Source: WTJY01 sp045105475
Lineage (GTDB): Bacteria; Chloroflexota; Anaerolineae; Promineifilales; Promineifilaceae
Reading direction: 5' to 3'
DNA length: 64,000 nt
Assembly (NCBI GenBank): GCA_045105475.1
Contig: JBGCDP010000027.1
Coordinates: forward strand, 1 to 64,000
The first letter of the stretch is position 1. The number at the start of each line of letters is the position of its first letter. The notes below the pieces were generated by a model. It searched no databases. It worked only from the letters and a program-made list of their open reading frames with translations, and was not told the DNA's origin. A program made the position numbers and the translations under genes. This document shows, in pieces, positions 16,680 to 25,017 of the stretch.

Positions 16680-16863
16680 CTGGGCGTTGATTCTATTTGA
16701 AAGAAGTTTCGAAAAAAATTTTTCTTGATGGAAAACTGGGTAAAATAATGGGCCGGAAGCACCAAACCCGAAATTTTCAAATCTTATCAATCGCCATAAC
16801 TCATCCTGCCTTTACACATGCAAACAGTTGCTCAAGAGAGGGTCAGAGCTTGATGGAGAAAAT

Positions 16864-18090
16864 ATGGCTGGAGAATTAATGATCAATCCCGCAACAAGTC
16901 GATTGGAAAGCGTCGAAGATGTTGCCGAAAGCCTTAAAAGAAAACCTAAATGGAATGAAACCATCATTCAGTTTTTCTTAATGTCTTGCGGAATCCTTTC
17001 TGTGCTGACGACTATTGGCATCGTCGTTATTTTACTCAACGAATCGATTAGCTTCTTTACCCGCGAAGTATTTGAAATTACCAACAAGTCGATTGCGGCT
17101 GAAATTGGCCCAGATGAAACGACATTTGAAACAACCGCAAGCGGTGCAACTTTAGTTGTTGGGCAAACGGTACGCATCGATGAAGAGTTGATGCAAATTT
17201 TAGATGTGGATGGGCTGACAATTGCAGTTGAACGGGGGCTTCGGGGAACACCGATTCTAAGTCATGATGAAGATCAAGAAATTGAAAAATTAGTCAAAGT
17301 GCCGTTTTGGGAGGTATTTACCGGCTCACGCTGGCAGCCTCGACTGCAACAGTTTGGGATGTGGCCCCTCATCTTGTCTACCTTGATGATTAGTGTTATC
17401 TCGATGATTGTGGCTTTGCCACTAGGCTTAGCCAGTGCCATTTACTTGAGCGAGTATGCATCACATCGCACCAGAAGCATTGTGAAACCGATTCTCGAGG
17501 TTTTGGCCGGTATTCCCACAGTCGTCTATGGTTACTTTGCCTTGACGTTTATGACGCCGTTTTTACGAACTTTTTTTGGAAGCAATATTCAGGTTTTTAA
17601 CACGCTGTCGGCCGGAATTGTCGTCGGCGTTTTGATCATTCCGTTGGTGAGCTCAATGAGTGAAGATGCGTTGCATGCGGTCCCGAACAGCTTACGCCAA
17701 GCTTCATTTGGATTGGGCGCGACAAAATTAGAAACCTCACTCAAGGTTGTGCTCCCGGCCGCTTTGTCCGGCGTGACGGCCGCCTTTGTGGTTGCCATCT
17801 CCCGTGCCATCGGTGAGACGATGATTGTAGCGGTTGCGGCCGGTGCTGGCCCACGAAATTTTGACTGGGATCAAGTATTTAGCAATTATGCCAAAACACC
17901 ATTTAATCCATTGCAGTCGGCCGAAACGATGACGGGCCACATCGTCCGTATTTCAGGCGGTGACCTGAGCTATAACTCAATCGACTACAATAGCATTTTT
18001 GCCATCGGCCTAGTGCTTTTCCTGATCACGCTGGTGCTGAACATTATCAGCCGACGCATCGTCAATCGCTTCCGTGAGGTATACGATTAA
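16864..18090 (+). CDS. pstC: Phosphate ABC transporter permease PstC with an extracytoplasmic insert
   Basis: The 408-residue permease has a first helix at about residues 33-58, then an unusual insert of about 70 residues, then the normal five-helix permease core with the EAA-type loop ALHAVPNSLRQASFGLGATKLET and AISRAIGETMIVAVAAG. The insert holds VGQTVRIDEELMQILDVDG followed by LTIAVERGLRGTP, a beta-rich module that resembles 'I..E.M.V..VDG..L.V.RG..GT' repeats known from phage and secreted proteins. GGAG sites precede both ATG 16864 and ATG 16879, so the start is uncertain by five residues. The stop overlaps the pstA start as TAATG. Confidence 0.9.
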   Translation: MAGELMINPATSRLESVEDVAESLKRKPKWNETIIQFFLMSCGILSVLTTIGIVVILLNESISFFTREVFEITNKSIAAEIGPDETTFETTASGATLVVGQTVRIDEELMQILDVDGLTIAVERGLRGTPILSHDEDQEIEKLVKVPFWEVFTGSRWQPRLQQFGMWPLILSTLMISVISMIVALPLGLASAIYLSEYASHRTRSIVKPILEVLAGIPTVVYGYFALTFMTPFLRTFFGSNIQVFNTLSAGIVVGVLIIPLVSSMSEDALHAVPNSLRQASFGLGATKLETSLKVVLPAALSGVTAAFVVAISRAIGETMIVAVAAGAGPRNFDWDQVFSNYAKTPFNPLQSAETMTGHIVRISGGDLSYNSIDYNSIFAIGLVLFLITLVLNIISRRIVNRFREVYD

Positions 18091-20285
18091 TGGCTTCTAC
18101 AAATAATAATCAAGACCTTTATCCGGTAGATGAAGAGCTGGCGAAATTCGTCGCTTACCGAAAGCGGACCGGTTCTATCTGGCGCGGACTGTTTCTTACC
18201 TCACTTTTTGTAGCGATATTGGTTCTAGTCGTGTTATTGCTCAACATCACCAATCAGGCGTTTGGTCTCGTTGCGCTTGAAAATGAAATTGAGCCAGATG
18301 TTTTAACCACAACCTATAACCGTAACCAAATGTTGACGCTGCCCAACACGTTGGCCAGCGAAGATGATAGTGAGCTAGTCGCACAGGTGCAGAAATTTGA
18401 AACTGGCATCGGCTTTTTTGGATACGCTTTTTATCACAATAGCAGTGAAGATTTAAAATTGATTTCGATAGACGGCGTCACGCCAACGGCGGAAACGGTT
18501 GCAGATGGGAGCTATCCGCTTAGTCGTTCGCTCTATTTATATAGCTCTGTTGAGCAGCTGCGGGAGAATCCGGCCGTCGGCGCATACTTGAATTATGCTT
18601 TGGAGAATGCCGGTAGCATCATTTTAGACGTCGGTTACTTCCCTGAAGAGCAGTCGGTTATTGATTTACAGTATGCACAGCTTCAGCCATTCTTGGACCC
18701 ATCGTCTACAGAAACTTTAGACGGATCAATTGAGATCGGTGGCAGTTCAACCGTTTATCCACTGTCTCGTCAGCTTTTGCTCGACTTTCGCCAAGCCGGA
18801 TTTAACGGTTCTGTGGGCATTGACAGCACTGGGACGGCTCAAGGGTTGCAAGATTTATGCACCGGCTCGATTCAAATCGCGACAGCCAGTCGCCGTTTAA
18901 CAGACACTGAAAAATCAACTTGTGACCAAGCTGGGTTGCACCTAGTCGAGATCAGAATCGGCCGGGATGCGGTCACTTTGGTTGCAAACGGATCAAACGA
19001 CTTTTTGACCGACCTAAGCGGACCTGAACTTGTTCAGGCGTTTACCCAAAACAATTTTTGGGATGAAGTTAATCCGGCTTATCCGCCATCTGAAATTGTG
19101 CGCCTCATTCCAGATACTGGCAGCGGCACGCTCGATTTTTTTGCTGATCGGTTGCTTTCCAATTCAACTTTGGAGGATTTACCAAGCGAAGCGTACATTG
19201 CGATCTTAGCTGACAACATGAGCCGTGGTCGCGGCCGTGCGCTTGAACGTGAGCAACGCTTTTTAGCCGATGGCTTTTTGTTTGATAGCGAAAGTGCCTT
19301 CATGGCTGCTTGTGCTGGCGACAACGCTCCGGCAGGCTGTTCAGCACCCGCCCGCAATCATGACGAACTGTATGATCTAATTGTCGCTGAAGTAGTTGTG
19401 CCTCAGGTGCAAAATACATGGTCGCTGTATGAATCGCTATTTAACCGACGTGCAGCTGAACAGCTGATGGTGGCAAAATATCCTGATTCTCACCTTGAGT
19501 TTAAATCATGGCTAAACGGCGATTTCCTGACCAATCCGCAAAGTAGTGAGGCTGAGTTGGCCGGAGTGCGCACTGCCATTCGGGGCACTTTGCTGGTCGT
19601 GATTACAACATTTCTCTTCTCTTTTCCAATTGGAGTAGGTGCTGCCATCTACATGGAAGAGTATGCAGACCAAACGCTGTGGTTTAACAAAATTATTCAG
19701 ACGAATATTAGTAACTTGGCCGGTGTCCCATCGATTATATACGGAATGCTGGGCTTGACCGTTTTTGTTCGAATTTTGCTTCCGCTGACTAGCGGGCAGT
19801 GGTTCGGTCGGGTGGCTGAGGGGACTGACCCCAGTGGGAGGACCGTGATTTCGGCCGGTTTGACCCTGGGTCTGCTCATTCTTCCGATCATCATCATTAA
19901 TGCGCAAGAAGCGATTCGCGCGGTGCCAAATTCGATCCGGCGGGCGGGAATGGGATTAGGTGCAACCAAATGGCAAACAACATGGTCACACGTGTTGCCT
20001 CAAGCATTACCCGGTATTCTCACCGGCACGATTTTGGCGATGTCGCGGGCAGTAGGTGAAACGGCTCCACTGATAGTGGTGGGGGCTTCAACCGTGATTC
20101 GGACCGACCCAACTTTCTTTAGCCGATTCACAGTTTTGCCAATTCAAATTTTTCAATGGACATCTCGGCCGCAGGCTGAGTTCCAGAACATCGCGGCAGC
20201 TGCGATTGTTGTGCTTTTAGTCATTTTGCTGACACTTAATGCGTCAGCCGTCATTTTACGAAACAGGTTTTCAACATCGAGCTAG
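18090..20285 (+). CDS. pstA: Phosphate ABC transporter permease PstA with an inserted, circularly permuted PstS-like domain
   Basis: The 731-residue protein is more than twice the usual PstA length. Helix 1 is at about residues 32-54 and the permease core with NAQEAIRAVPNSIRRAGMGLGATK is at about 490-731. Between them lies a PstS-like domain in swapped order. Residues about 86-195 match the C-terminal part of PstS (ASEDDSELV, GIGFFGYAFYH, LISIDGV, YPLSRSL, DVGYFPEEQ), and residues about 212-358 match its N-terminal part (IEIGGSSTVYPLSRQ, IDSTGTAQG, ASRRL, RIGRDAVTLVA, IPDTGSGTLDFF). Residues 360-490 (ILADNMSRGRGRALERE to FKSWLNGDFLT) look like the extracytoplasmic loop usual in this PstA subgroup. 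The inserted domain should sit outside the membrane above the channel. Confidence 0.93.
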   Translation: MASTNNNQDLYPVDEELAKFVAYRKRTGSIWRGLFLTSLFVAILVLVVLLLNITNQAFGLVALENEIEPDVLTTTYNRNQMLTLPNTLASEDDSELVAQVQKFETGIGFFGYAFYHNSSEDLKLISIDGVTPTAETVADGSYPLSRSLYLYSSVEQLRENPAVGAYLNYALENAGSIILDVGYFPEEQSVIDLQYAQLQPFLDPSSTETLDGSIEIGGSSTVYPLSRQLLLDFRQAGFNGSVGIDSTGTAQGLQDLCTGSIQIATASRRLTDTEKSTCDQAGLHLVEIRIGRDAVTLVANGSNDFLTDLSGPELVQAFTQNNFWDEVNPAYPPSEIVRLIPDTGSGTLDFFADRLLSNSTLEDLPSEAYIAILADNMSRGRGRALEREQRFLADGFLFDSESAFMAACAGDNAPAGCSAPARNHDELYDLIVAEVVVPQVQNTWSLYESLFNRRAAEQLMVAKYPDSHLEFKSWLNGDFLTNPQSSEAELAGVRTAIRGTLLVVITTFLFSFPIGVGAAIYMEEYADQTLWFNKIIQTNISNLAGVPSIIYGMLGLTVFVRILLPLTSGQWFGRVAEGTDPSGRTVISAGLTLGLLILPIIIINAQEAIRAVPNSIRRAGMGLGATKWQTTWSHVLPQALPGILTGTILAMSRAVGETAPLIVVGASTVIRTDPTFFSRFTVLPIQIFQWTSRPQAEFQNIAAAAIVVLLVILLTLNASAVILRNRFSTSS

Positions 20286-20292
20286 TTGGATG

Positions 20293-20334
20293 ATTCGCTC
20301 GCTCGCTGGTTAACTATGCAGTGCCCGAGCGAAT
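20293..20334 (+). other. Intercistronic hairpin between pstA and pstB
   Basis: ATTCGCTCG (20293-20301) pairs with CGAGCGAAT (20326-20334) around a 24-nt loop. It could influence stability or pstB translation, but there is no T-tract. Confidence 0.4.
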
Positions 20335-20364
20335 TGACCCCCAACCAGACTACCTAATCAAATC

Positions 20365-21153
20365 ATGCCAGAATTAAACGGTTCATCAAATATTGCGGTT
20401 AAAGCCAAAGACGTTAATGTCTACTATGGAAATTTCAGAGCGGTTAAACACATCGATCTAGATATTGAGCGAAACAAAATTACCGCGTTTATCGGTCCAT
20501 CTGGATGCGGAAAAAGCACCCTTCTAAGAGCTTTTAATCGGATGAATGACTTGATTCCAACCTCACATATGGATGGAGAAATAATTTATCGGGGTAAAAA
20601 TCTGTACGATGATGATGTCGACCCGGTTGAGGTTCGCCGTCGGATCGGGATGGTGTTTCAAAAACCAAATCCGTTTCCAAAAAGTATTTACGAGAATATC
20701 GCTTGGGGAGCGCGCATTAACGGATTTAAAGGCAGTATGGACCAGTTGGTTGAAGAGTCTTTGCGCAGCGCTGCGATTTGGGATGAGGTGAAAGATAAGC
20801 TGGATCAGTCTGGGCTATCGCTTTCAGGTGGTCAGCAACAGCGTTTGTGTATCGCTCGAACGATTGCAGTGAAGCCTGAAATCATTTTGATGGATGAGCC
20901 TTGCTCTGCCCTTGACCCGATTGCAACGCTCAAAATCGAAGAACTGATGCGTCAGTTGCAAGAGCAATATACGATTATTATCGTAACCCATAATATGCAG
21001 CAGGCGGCTCGTTCGTCTGATTACACGGCGTTTTTGAATATGGATACGGAAGATCGGTCTGGGTATATGGTGGAATTCTCTTCGACGAGTGATATGTTTA
21101 CGAATCCACAGAATCAGCAGACTGAAGAATACATTACCGGCCGGTTTGGATAA
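20365..21153 (+). CDS. pstB: Phosphate ABC transporter ATP-binding protein PstB
   Basis: The 262-residue ATPase has all ABC motifs: Walker A GPSGCGKSTLLRAFNRMNDL, the PstB-specific GEIIYRGKNLYD and FQKPNPFPKSIYENI segments, signature LSGGQQQRLCIARTIA, Walker B IILMDEPCSALDP and the switch His in IIIVTHNMQQA. It powers phosphate import with PstC and PstA on the inner face of the membrane. It is the last gene of the operon, 80 bp after pstA; there is no phoU directly after it. The next gene is convergent. Confidence 0.97.
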   Translation: MPELNGSSNIAVKAKDVNVYYGNFRAVKHIDLDIERNKITAFIGPSGCGKSTLLRAFNRMNDLIPTSHMDGEIIYRGKNLYDDDVDPVEVRRRIGMVFQKPNPFPKSIYENIAWGARINGFKGSMDQLVEESLRSAAIWDEVKDKLDQSGLSLSGGQQQRLCIARTIAVKPEIILMDEPCSALDPIATLKIEELMRQLQEQYTIIIVTHNMQQAARSSDYTAFLNMDTEDRSGYMVEFSSTSDMFTNPQNQQTEEYITGRFG

Positions 21154-21208
21154 TCGCTGCTTTGCGCTGACTCTTAAAAGAGAGAAAAAGTCACAAAACA
21201 AAAATCAA

Positions 21209-22390
21209 CTAAAAAACTATATGTGTGACTTTTTCGAATTCATCCTGTGACTGTTCGCCTGACTCAACATCATTAAACACTGGAATTCCAGGGAGTACGA
21301 AAATAAAGCGACTACCTTGTTCTGTGTTGTCTTCTATCCAAATTCGGCCGCCCATCGCCTCTAATGCTTGTTTACAGAACGAAAGCCCAATACCTGTGCC
21401 GCGATGGCTTTTCCCTCGCCCGCCTACCATTTCAAAGCGACTGAAAATACGGGTTCTGTCTTCAATTGGGATTCCTTTGCCAGTATCAGAAATAACCACT
21501 TTGCTTCCACCAAACAAACCGTCTCTGGGATCTGTAGGGTTTATTTCAATCGATATATTTCCATTCGATGGGGTAAATTTAAGTGCATTGTCGATTAGGT
21601 TGGAAAAGATTCGACGGACCATCGAGCGATCGGCCCAAACTGGTTCAAGTTCAGGGTGTGCCTGTAGACTCAGCGATATCTTTTTTCGCTTTGCGGTTCG
21701 CATTAGAATATCAACTTCATGTTGTGCGATAGATACGAGATTTAGCCCTTCTGGATCGGCCGAAAGCCTACCCGCTTCCATACGAGCCATATCCATTAAG
21801 GAATCAATCATATCGAGCAGCTGTTGGCTGACACGTCGGCCGCTGTCAACAAGCATGGCCGCATCCGGGTTTTGAATAATAGGCGCCATCCATTCAAAAC
21901 TTGTGTAGAGCGTTGAAACAGGATTTTTAAGGTCGTGGACAACCATATTAGTAAATTCATCACGCCACTTCTCTCGTTCAATTTGCTCCGTGATGTCTCT
22001 AAAGACAATCATCAATCCATTGATTTCGCCATCTTTATCCCGCATGATAGACTCTTGGCGTTCCAAATACTGGACTTCATTTTCACGCTCAATAGGGATG
22101 ACCTTTTTGTTGTTTTCAGGCATTTTTCCAACCCGAATATTTGTTAGCAATTTGACAAGCTCAACCGGCTTATAACCGATGACAGAGACCGCATGCTGCG
22201 TATCAAATATCCCACTGTCGGGATCTTTACCCATCATATTGGCTAGAAATTGATCTGCAGGCTGATTCGACATTTTGACAGAGCCATCTAAGTCTAAAAT
22301 GATGAATCCCTCGGTTGTAGTATTTAAAATCGTGGTTAACCACTCTGTTTTTGTATGATCGTCAATGGTTTTGTGACTTTGAAGTTGCAT
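21209..22390 (-). CDS. PAS-domain sensor histidine kinase
   Basis: The 393-residue protein lacks clear transmembrane helices, so it is probably cytosolic. A PAS domain is at about residues 15-140 (TTEGFIILDLDGSVKMSNQPA, ending FRDITEQIEREK), followed by the HisKA dimerisation domain with the phospho-acceptor in NMVVHDLKNPVSTLY (about 160), and the HATPase with N-box NLIDNALKFTP, G1 ISDTGKGIP and G2 HRGTGIGLSFCKQA. It has no receiver domain. Its position next to the pst operon suggests a link with phosphate or energy sensing, but it is convergent with pstB and no paired DNA-binding regulator lies beside it; the lone receiver protein at 23841 may be a partner. Confidence 0.9.
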   Translation of the reverse strand: MQLQSHKTIDDHTKTEWLTTILNTTTEGFIILDLDGSVKMSNQPADQFLANMMGKDPDSGIFDTQHAVSVIGYKPVELVKLLTNIRVGKMPENNKKVIPIERENEVQYLERQESIMRDKDGEINGLMIVFRDITEQIEREKWRDEFTNMVVHDLKNPVSTLYTSFEWMAPIIQNPDAAMLVDSGRRVSQQLLDMIDSLMDMARMEAGRLSADPEGLNLVSIAQHEVDILMRTAKRKKISLSLQAHPELEPVWADRSMVRRIFSNLIDNALKFTPSNGNISIEINPTDPRDGLFGGSKVVISDTGKGIPIEDRTRIFSRFEMVGGRGKSHRGTGIGLSFCKQALEAMGGRIWIEDNTEQGSRFIFVLPGIPVFNDVESGEQSQDEFEKVTHIVF

Positions 22391-22599
22391 ATTCTCTTAC
22401 CCACTTTTGGCGGTTACTTCGTGCATGGGGCGTCTTAAAATGTGATTGCTAGGGTTTTGTAAACGAGATGTGAGAGGAAGGAGGCTTTAACTTTTCTCAA
22501 AATCTTGAATCCTAGCTAGATAACAATCTGCTGAGACGTTGTGTACCGTATGCAAAATCGTAGATAATTATCAGCATGTGGTCAATGGTTCTATGGTGT

Positions 22600-23601
22600 A
22601 TGAAAAAATCTCAAATCGTCTGTTTGCTTGCCAGCTTGTGGCTTGTTTCAGCCTGTGGAGCTGACTCTGTTCCGGCCGAAGATCAGGTGCAAGCAACGGC
22701 TGAAACTGAGGCTGCTCCACCTGAAGTCCAACTGCGAGATTTAGCATTTGCTACACTTGCTCCACCTACAATTGCAATTATTCAACAAAGCCCAACGCCT
22801 CTGCCCACTGCAACAGCCACGCCAACAGCCACACCCATTGTGTATGCAATTGAAGCTGGGGACACTCTGCTTGCAATTGCCATTGACAATAGAACAACGG
22901 TAGAAGAGATTCAGGCGCTTAACCCCAATGTTCGGCCGGAATTGCTTTCGATAGGACAGCAAATCTCATTGCCGCCCCCTGCTACGCCTGTCTTTTCCGG
23001 CGACCAGCCGACCCCATTGCCTATCCAAACCGATCTCAAATCTGTTTCTTTGTTCCCCGATGGAGCAGGCGGATTATGGGTTTTAGGAGAAGTCAGTAAC
23101 ACGGCCGATTATTTTCTTGAAAATGCCCGTTTAGAGATAACCCTATTTGGTGCAAACGGACTTGAAGTTGGCCAGGGAGAGACATGGTCAGCAGCTGCTT
23201 TAATCGGGCCAGGGGAGACTGCACCCTTTAGCATTTTGTTTCCGCAAAAGCCTGCAGGAAACTTGCAAGCCAGTGTCAAAGTGATCAATGGCTTTACCAT
23301 TCTTGATCTGCCCCAGAATGACAATCGATATTTTCGACTAACAGCTGCCGAGCCAAGCCTAACTTCTGAGGGCAACGTCGTTACAATCGAGGGAAAGATT
23401 GCCAACGAAGGGGGACAGGTCACTACTCAAATAGTCGCTATTGCAACGGTATATGACTCAAGTCGTCGGCTTATAGGTTTTGCAAAATTCCCTCAAGAGG
23501 GCAGCCTGAATCCTGGAGATGAGGCTGATTATAAACACGTTTTTATTGTGCCCGGTGGACAGCCAGACCATGTAGAAATACAACTTTATAGTTATAAATA
23601 A
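22600..23601 (+). CDS. LysM-domain lipoprotein with FxLYD-like domain
   Basis: The 333-residue lipoprotein (lipobox VSACG) has a Pro/Thr-rich linker with PTATATPTATP, one LysM domain (YAIEAGDTLLAIAIDNRTT to LLSIGQQISLPPP, about residues 85-130) that would bind peptidoglycan or a related glycan, and two C-terminal beta domains resembling FxLYD/DUF3426 modules (LWVLGEVSNTADYFLENARL; VVTIEGKIANEGGQV). Three in-frame ATGs (22576, 22585, 22600) precede the signal peptide and none has a clear ribosome site; I choose the third, which gives a normal MKK-type signal. It is divergent from the histidine kinase. Function is probably cell-envelope structural. Confidence 0.8.
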   Translation: MKKSQIVCLLASLWLVSACGADSVPAEDQVQATAETEAAPPEVQLRDLAFATLAPPTIAIIQQSPTPLPTATATPTATPIVYAIEAGDTLLAIAIDNRTTVEEIQALNPNVRPELLSIGQQISLPPPATPVFSGDQPTPLPIQTDLKSVSLFPDGAGGLWVLGEVSNTADYFLENARLEITLFGANGLEVGQGETWSAAALIGPGETAPFSILFPQKPAGNLQASVKVINGFTILDLPQNDNRYFRLTAAEPSLTSEGNVVTIEGKIANEGGQVTTQIVAIATVYDSSRRLIGFAKFPQEGSLNPGDEADYKHVFIVPGGQPDHVEIQLYSYK

Positions 23602-23840
23602 TTTCGATTTCAACACATCTAAGTCACCCTGCATACTCTGGTAAAGAGCCTTTTATTCTCGCATTGTAGTTACGGATAACTGGTACATATCTCCCCTTAT
23701 TTTACCTAACTAGTTGCTTACAATTACTGTTATCAGTCCAAGTTTTTTAATTGATCAACGCACTCTAGAAGATCCAAGTCATATGATGAACTCTCGGCTT
23801 TTGTGGCAGAATTAAGTGCAATAAACTTGGGATCTGACTG

Positions 23841-24272
23841 ATGAAAACCCCTATGGAATTAAGTAAACTTTCAGAAGCGGTTGATAACGAGCAAATTTTA
23901 GGGAGCCCAACCGTTTTAATTATTGATGACGATAAGTTTGTGTGTGAGTCTCTTGAATTTGCACTGCAATTTATGGGATGCCAAACGCTTAGTGCTATGA
24001 GTGGGCAGACTGGGCTTGAGCTCTATAAAGATTATTCAGCCTCAATTGATTTGGTGCTGCTAGATTACTATATGCCAGGGATGAACGGTGAGCAGACATT
24101 CCATAAACTGGTTCAACTTAATCCAGATTTGCGATGCATATTTTCTTCAGGCTTGAAGATTGATTTAAACAGCGAGACGCTTTCTGCTCCCTTAACTCAC
24201 GTCGATTTTTTGTATAAGCCCTACGATCTAAAATTATTAAAAGCAAAAATTAACGACTTGCTGGCTAACTGA
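23841..24272 (+). CDS. Stand-alone response regulator receiver protein
   Basis: The 143-residue protein is a CheY-like receiver without an output domain. It shows the acidic pair in VLIIDDDKFV, the phospho-acceptor Asp in VLLDYYMPGMNG (about residue 74), the switch Ser in CIFSSGLK and the conserved Lys in FLYKPYD. The N-terminal 25 residues are extra. It could relay phosphate from the PAS kinase at 21209-22390 or bind a partner protein. The preceding 240 bp show no gene. It ends in TGA and its last 8 bp overlap the convergent TauE/SafE gene. Confidence 0.9.
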   Translation: MKTPMELSKLSEAVDNEQILGSPTVLIIDDDKFVCESLEFALQFMGCQTLSAMSGQTGLELYKDYSASIDLVLLDYYMPGMNGEQTFHKLVQLNPDLRCIFSSGLKIDLNSETLSAPLTHVDFLYKPYDLKLLKAKINDLLAN

Positions 24273-25017
24273 TCATTGTTCGGCCGATGCCCAACAGTGC
24301 AATGATGAAAATAAGCCCTAATGCGATTACTTTGTAGTTGCCCGCTCCATACCGGCGGAACCCCCAGCTGCCTACTGAGACACTTAAGAATAGCGGTACT
24401 AAAAACAAGACCAGCAGTTGAACCTGCTCCCAATTGACGAGTCCAAAGCCGCTGCCCCAAACCAAAGCATATAGGTCTGCAAAAAAGAAGAGTAGCACCA
24501 TTGAGGCCCGCACTCGCTTCCCATCCATATCAGCTGAAATCATAAACAATGCGGCGATTAAGCCAGCTACGGCCGCTAGTCCGTTTCCGATGCCGACAAA
24601 AATGCCCACTACAAAAACGGGTGCCGTCAATTTTGGAATAATGCCACGCTCGTTTGCGAATCCGGCTAAAGCCAGTAGCGCTAAGCCACTGTATAAGATG
24701 ATTTTGACCGTGTCAGCTGGTAAAAATGAAAGCGCCCAAATGCCAATTGGCGTTCCGATAACGAGTCCCAACAGGGTCCAGCCTAGCCATTTGAAATCTG
24801 CATCCCGCCAGACAGAGGGCATCATCCAGACGCTGGCAATCACCTCCATCATTAGGACCATGGGCACAACCCAAGCGGGTTCAATTAAAAATGAAAGTAA
24901 TGCGACGCAGATGGCTGAGTAGCCAAAGCCGGTGAACCCTCTTACTAAGCCTGCAAATAGGACAATCCCAATGCCTGCAATAGCGACGTCCCATCCTATT
25001 GTTGAGATAAAATCCAT
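24265..25017 (-). CDS. TauE/SafE family sulfite/organosulfur exporter-like membrane protein
   Basis: The 250-residue protein has about eight transmembrane helices and the family pattern of two repeats, starting IVLFAGLVRGFTGFGYSAIC and continuing with the second-half motif VGIFVGIGNGLAAVAGLIAALFM. TauE/SafE proteins move sulfite, sulfoacetate, thiosulfate or other anions. Its ATG overlaps the stop of the upstream selenoprotein gene as TAATG, so it is translationally coupled with a GrdB-like reductase. This pairing suggests export or import of a sulfur or selenium compound connected with that reductase, which is inference. Confidence 0.88.
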   Translation of the reverse strand: MDFISTIGWDVAIAGIGIVLFAGLVRGFTGFGYSAICVALLSFLIEPAWVVPMVLMMEVIASVWMMPSVWRDADFKWLGWTLLGLVIGTPIGIWALSFLPADTVKIILYSGLALLALAGFANERGIIPKLTAPVFVVGIFVGIGNGLAAVAGLIAALFMISADMDGKRVRASMVLLFFFADLYALVWGSGFGLVNWEQVQLLVLFLVPLFLSVSVGSWGFRRYGAGNYKVIALGLIFIIALLGIGRTMIS

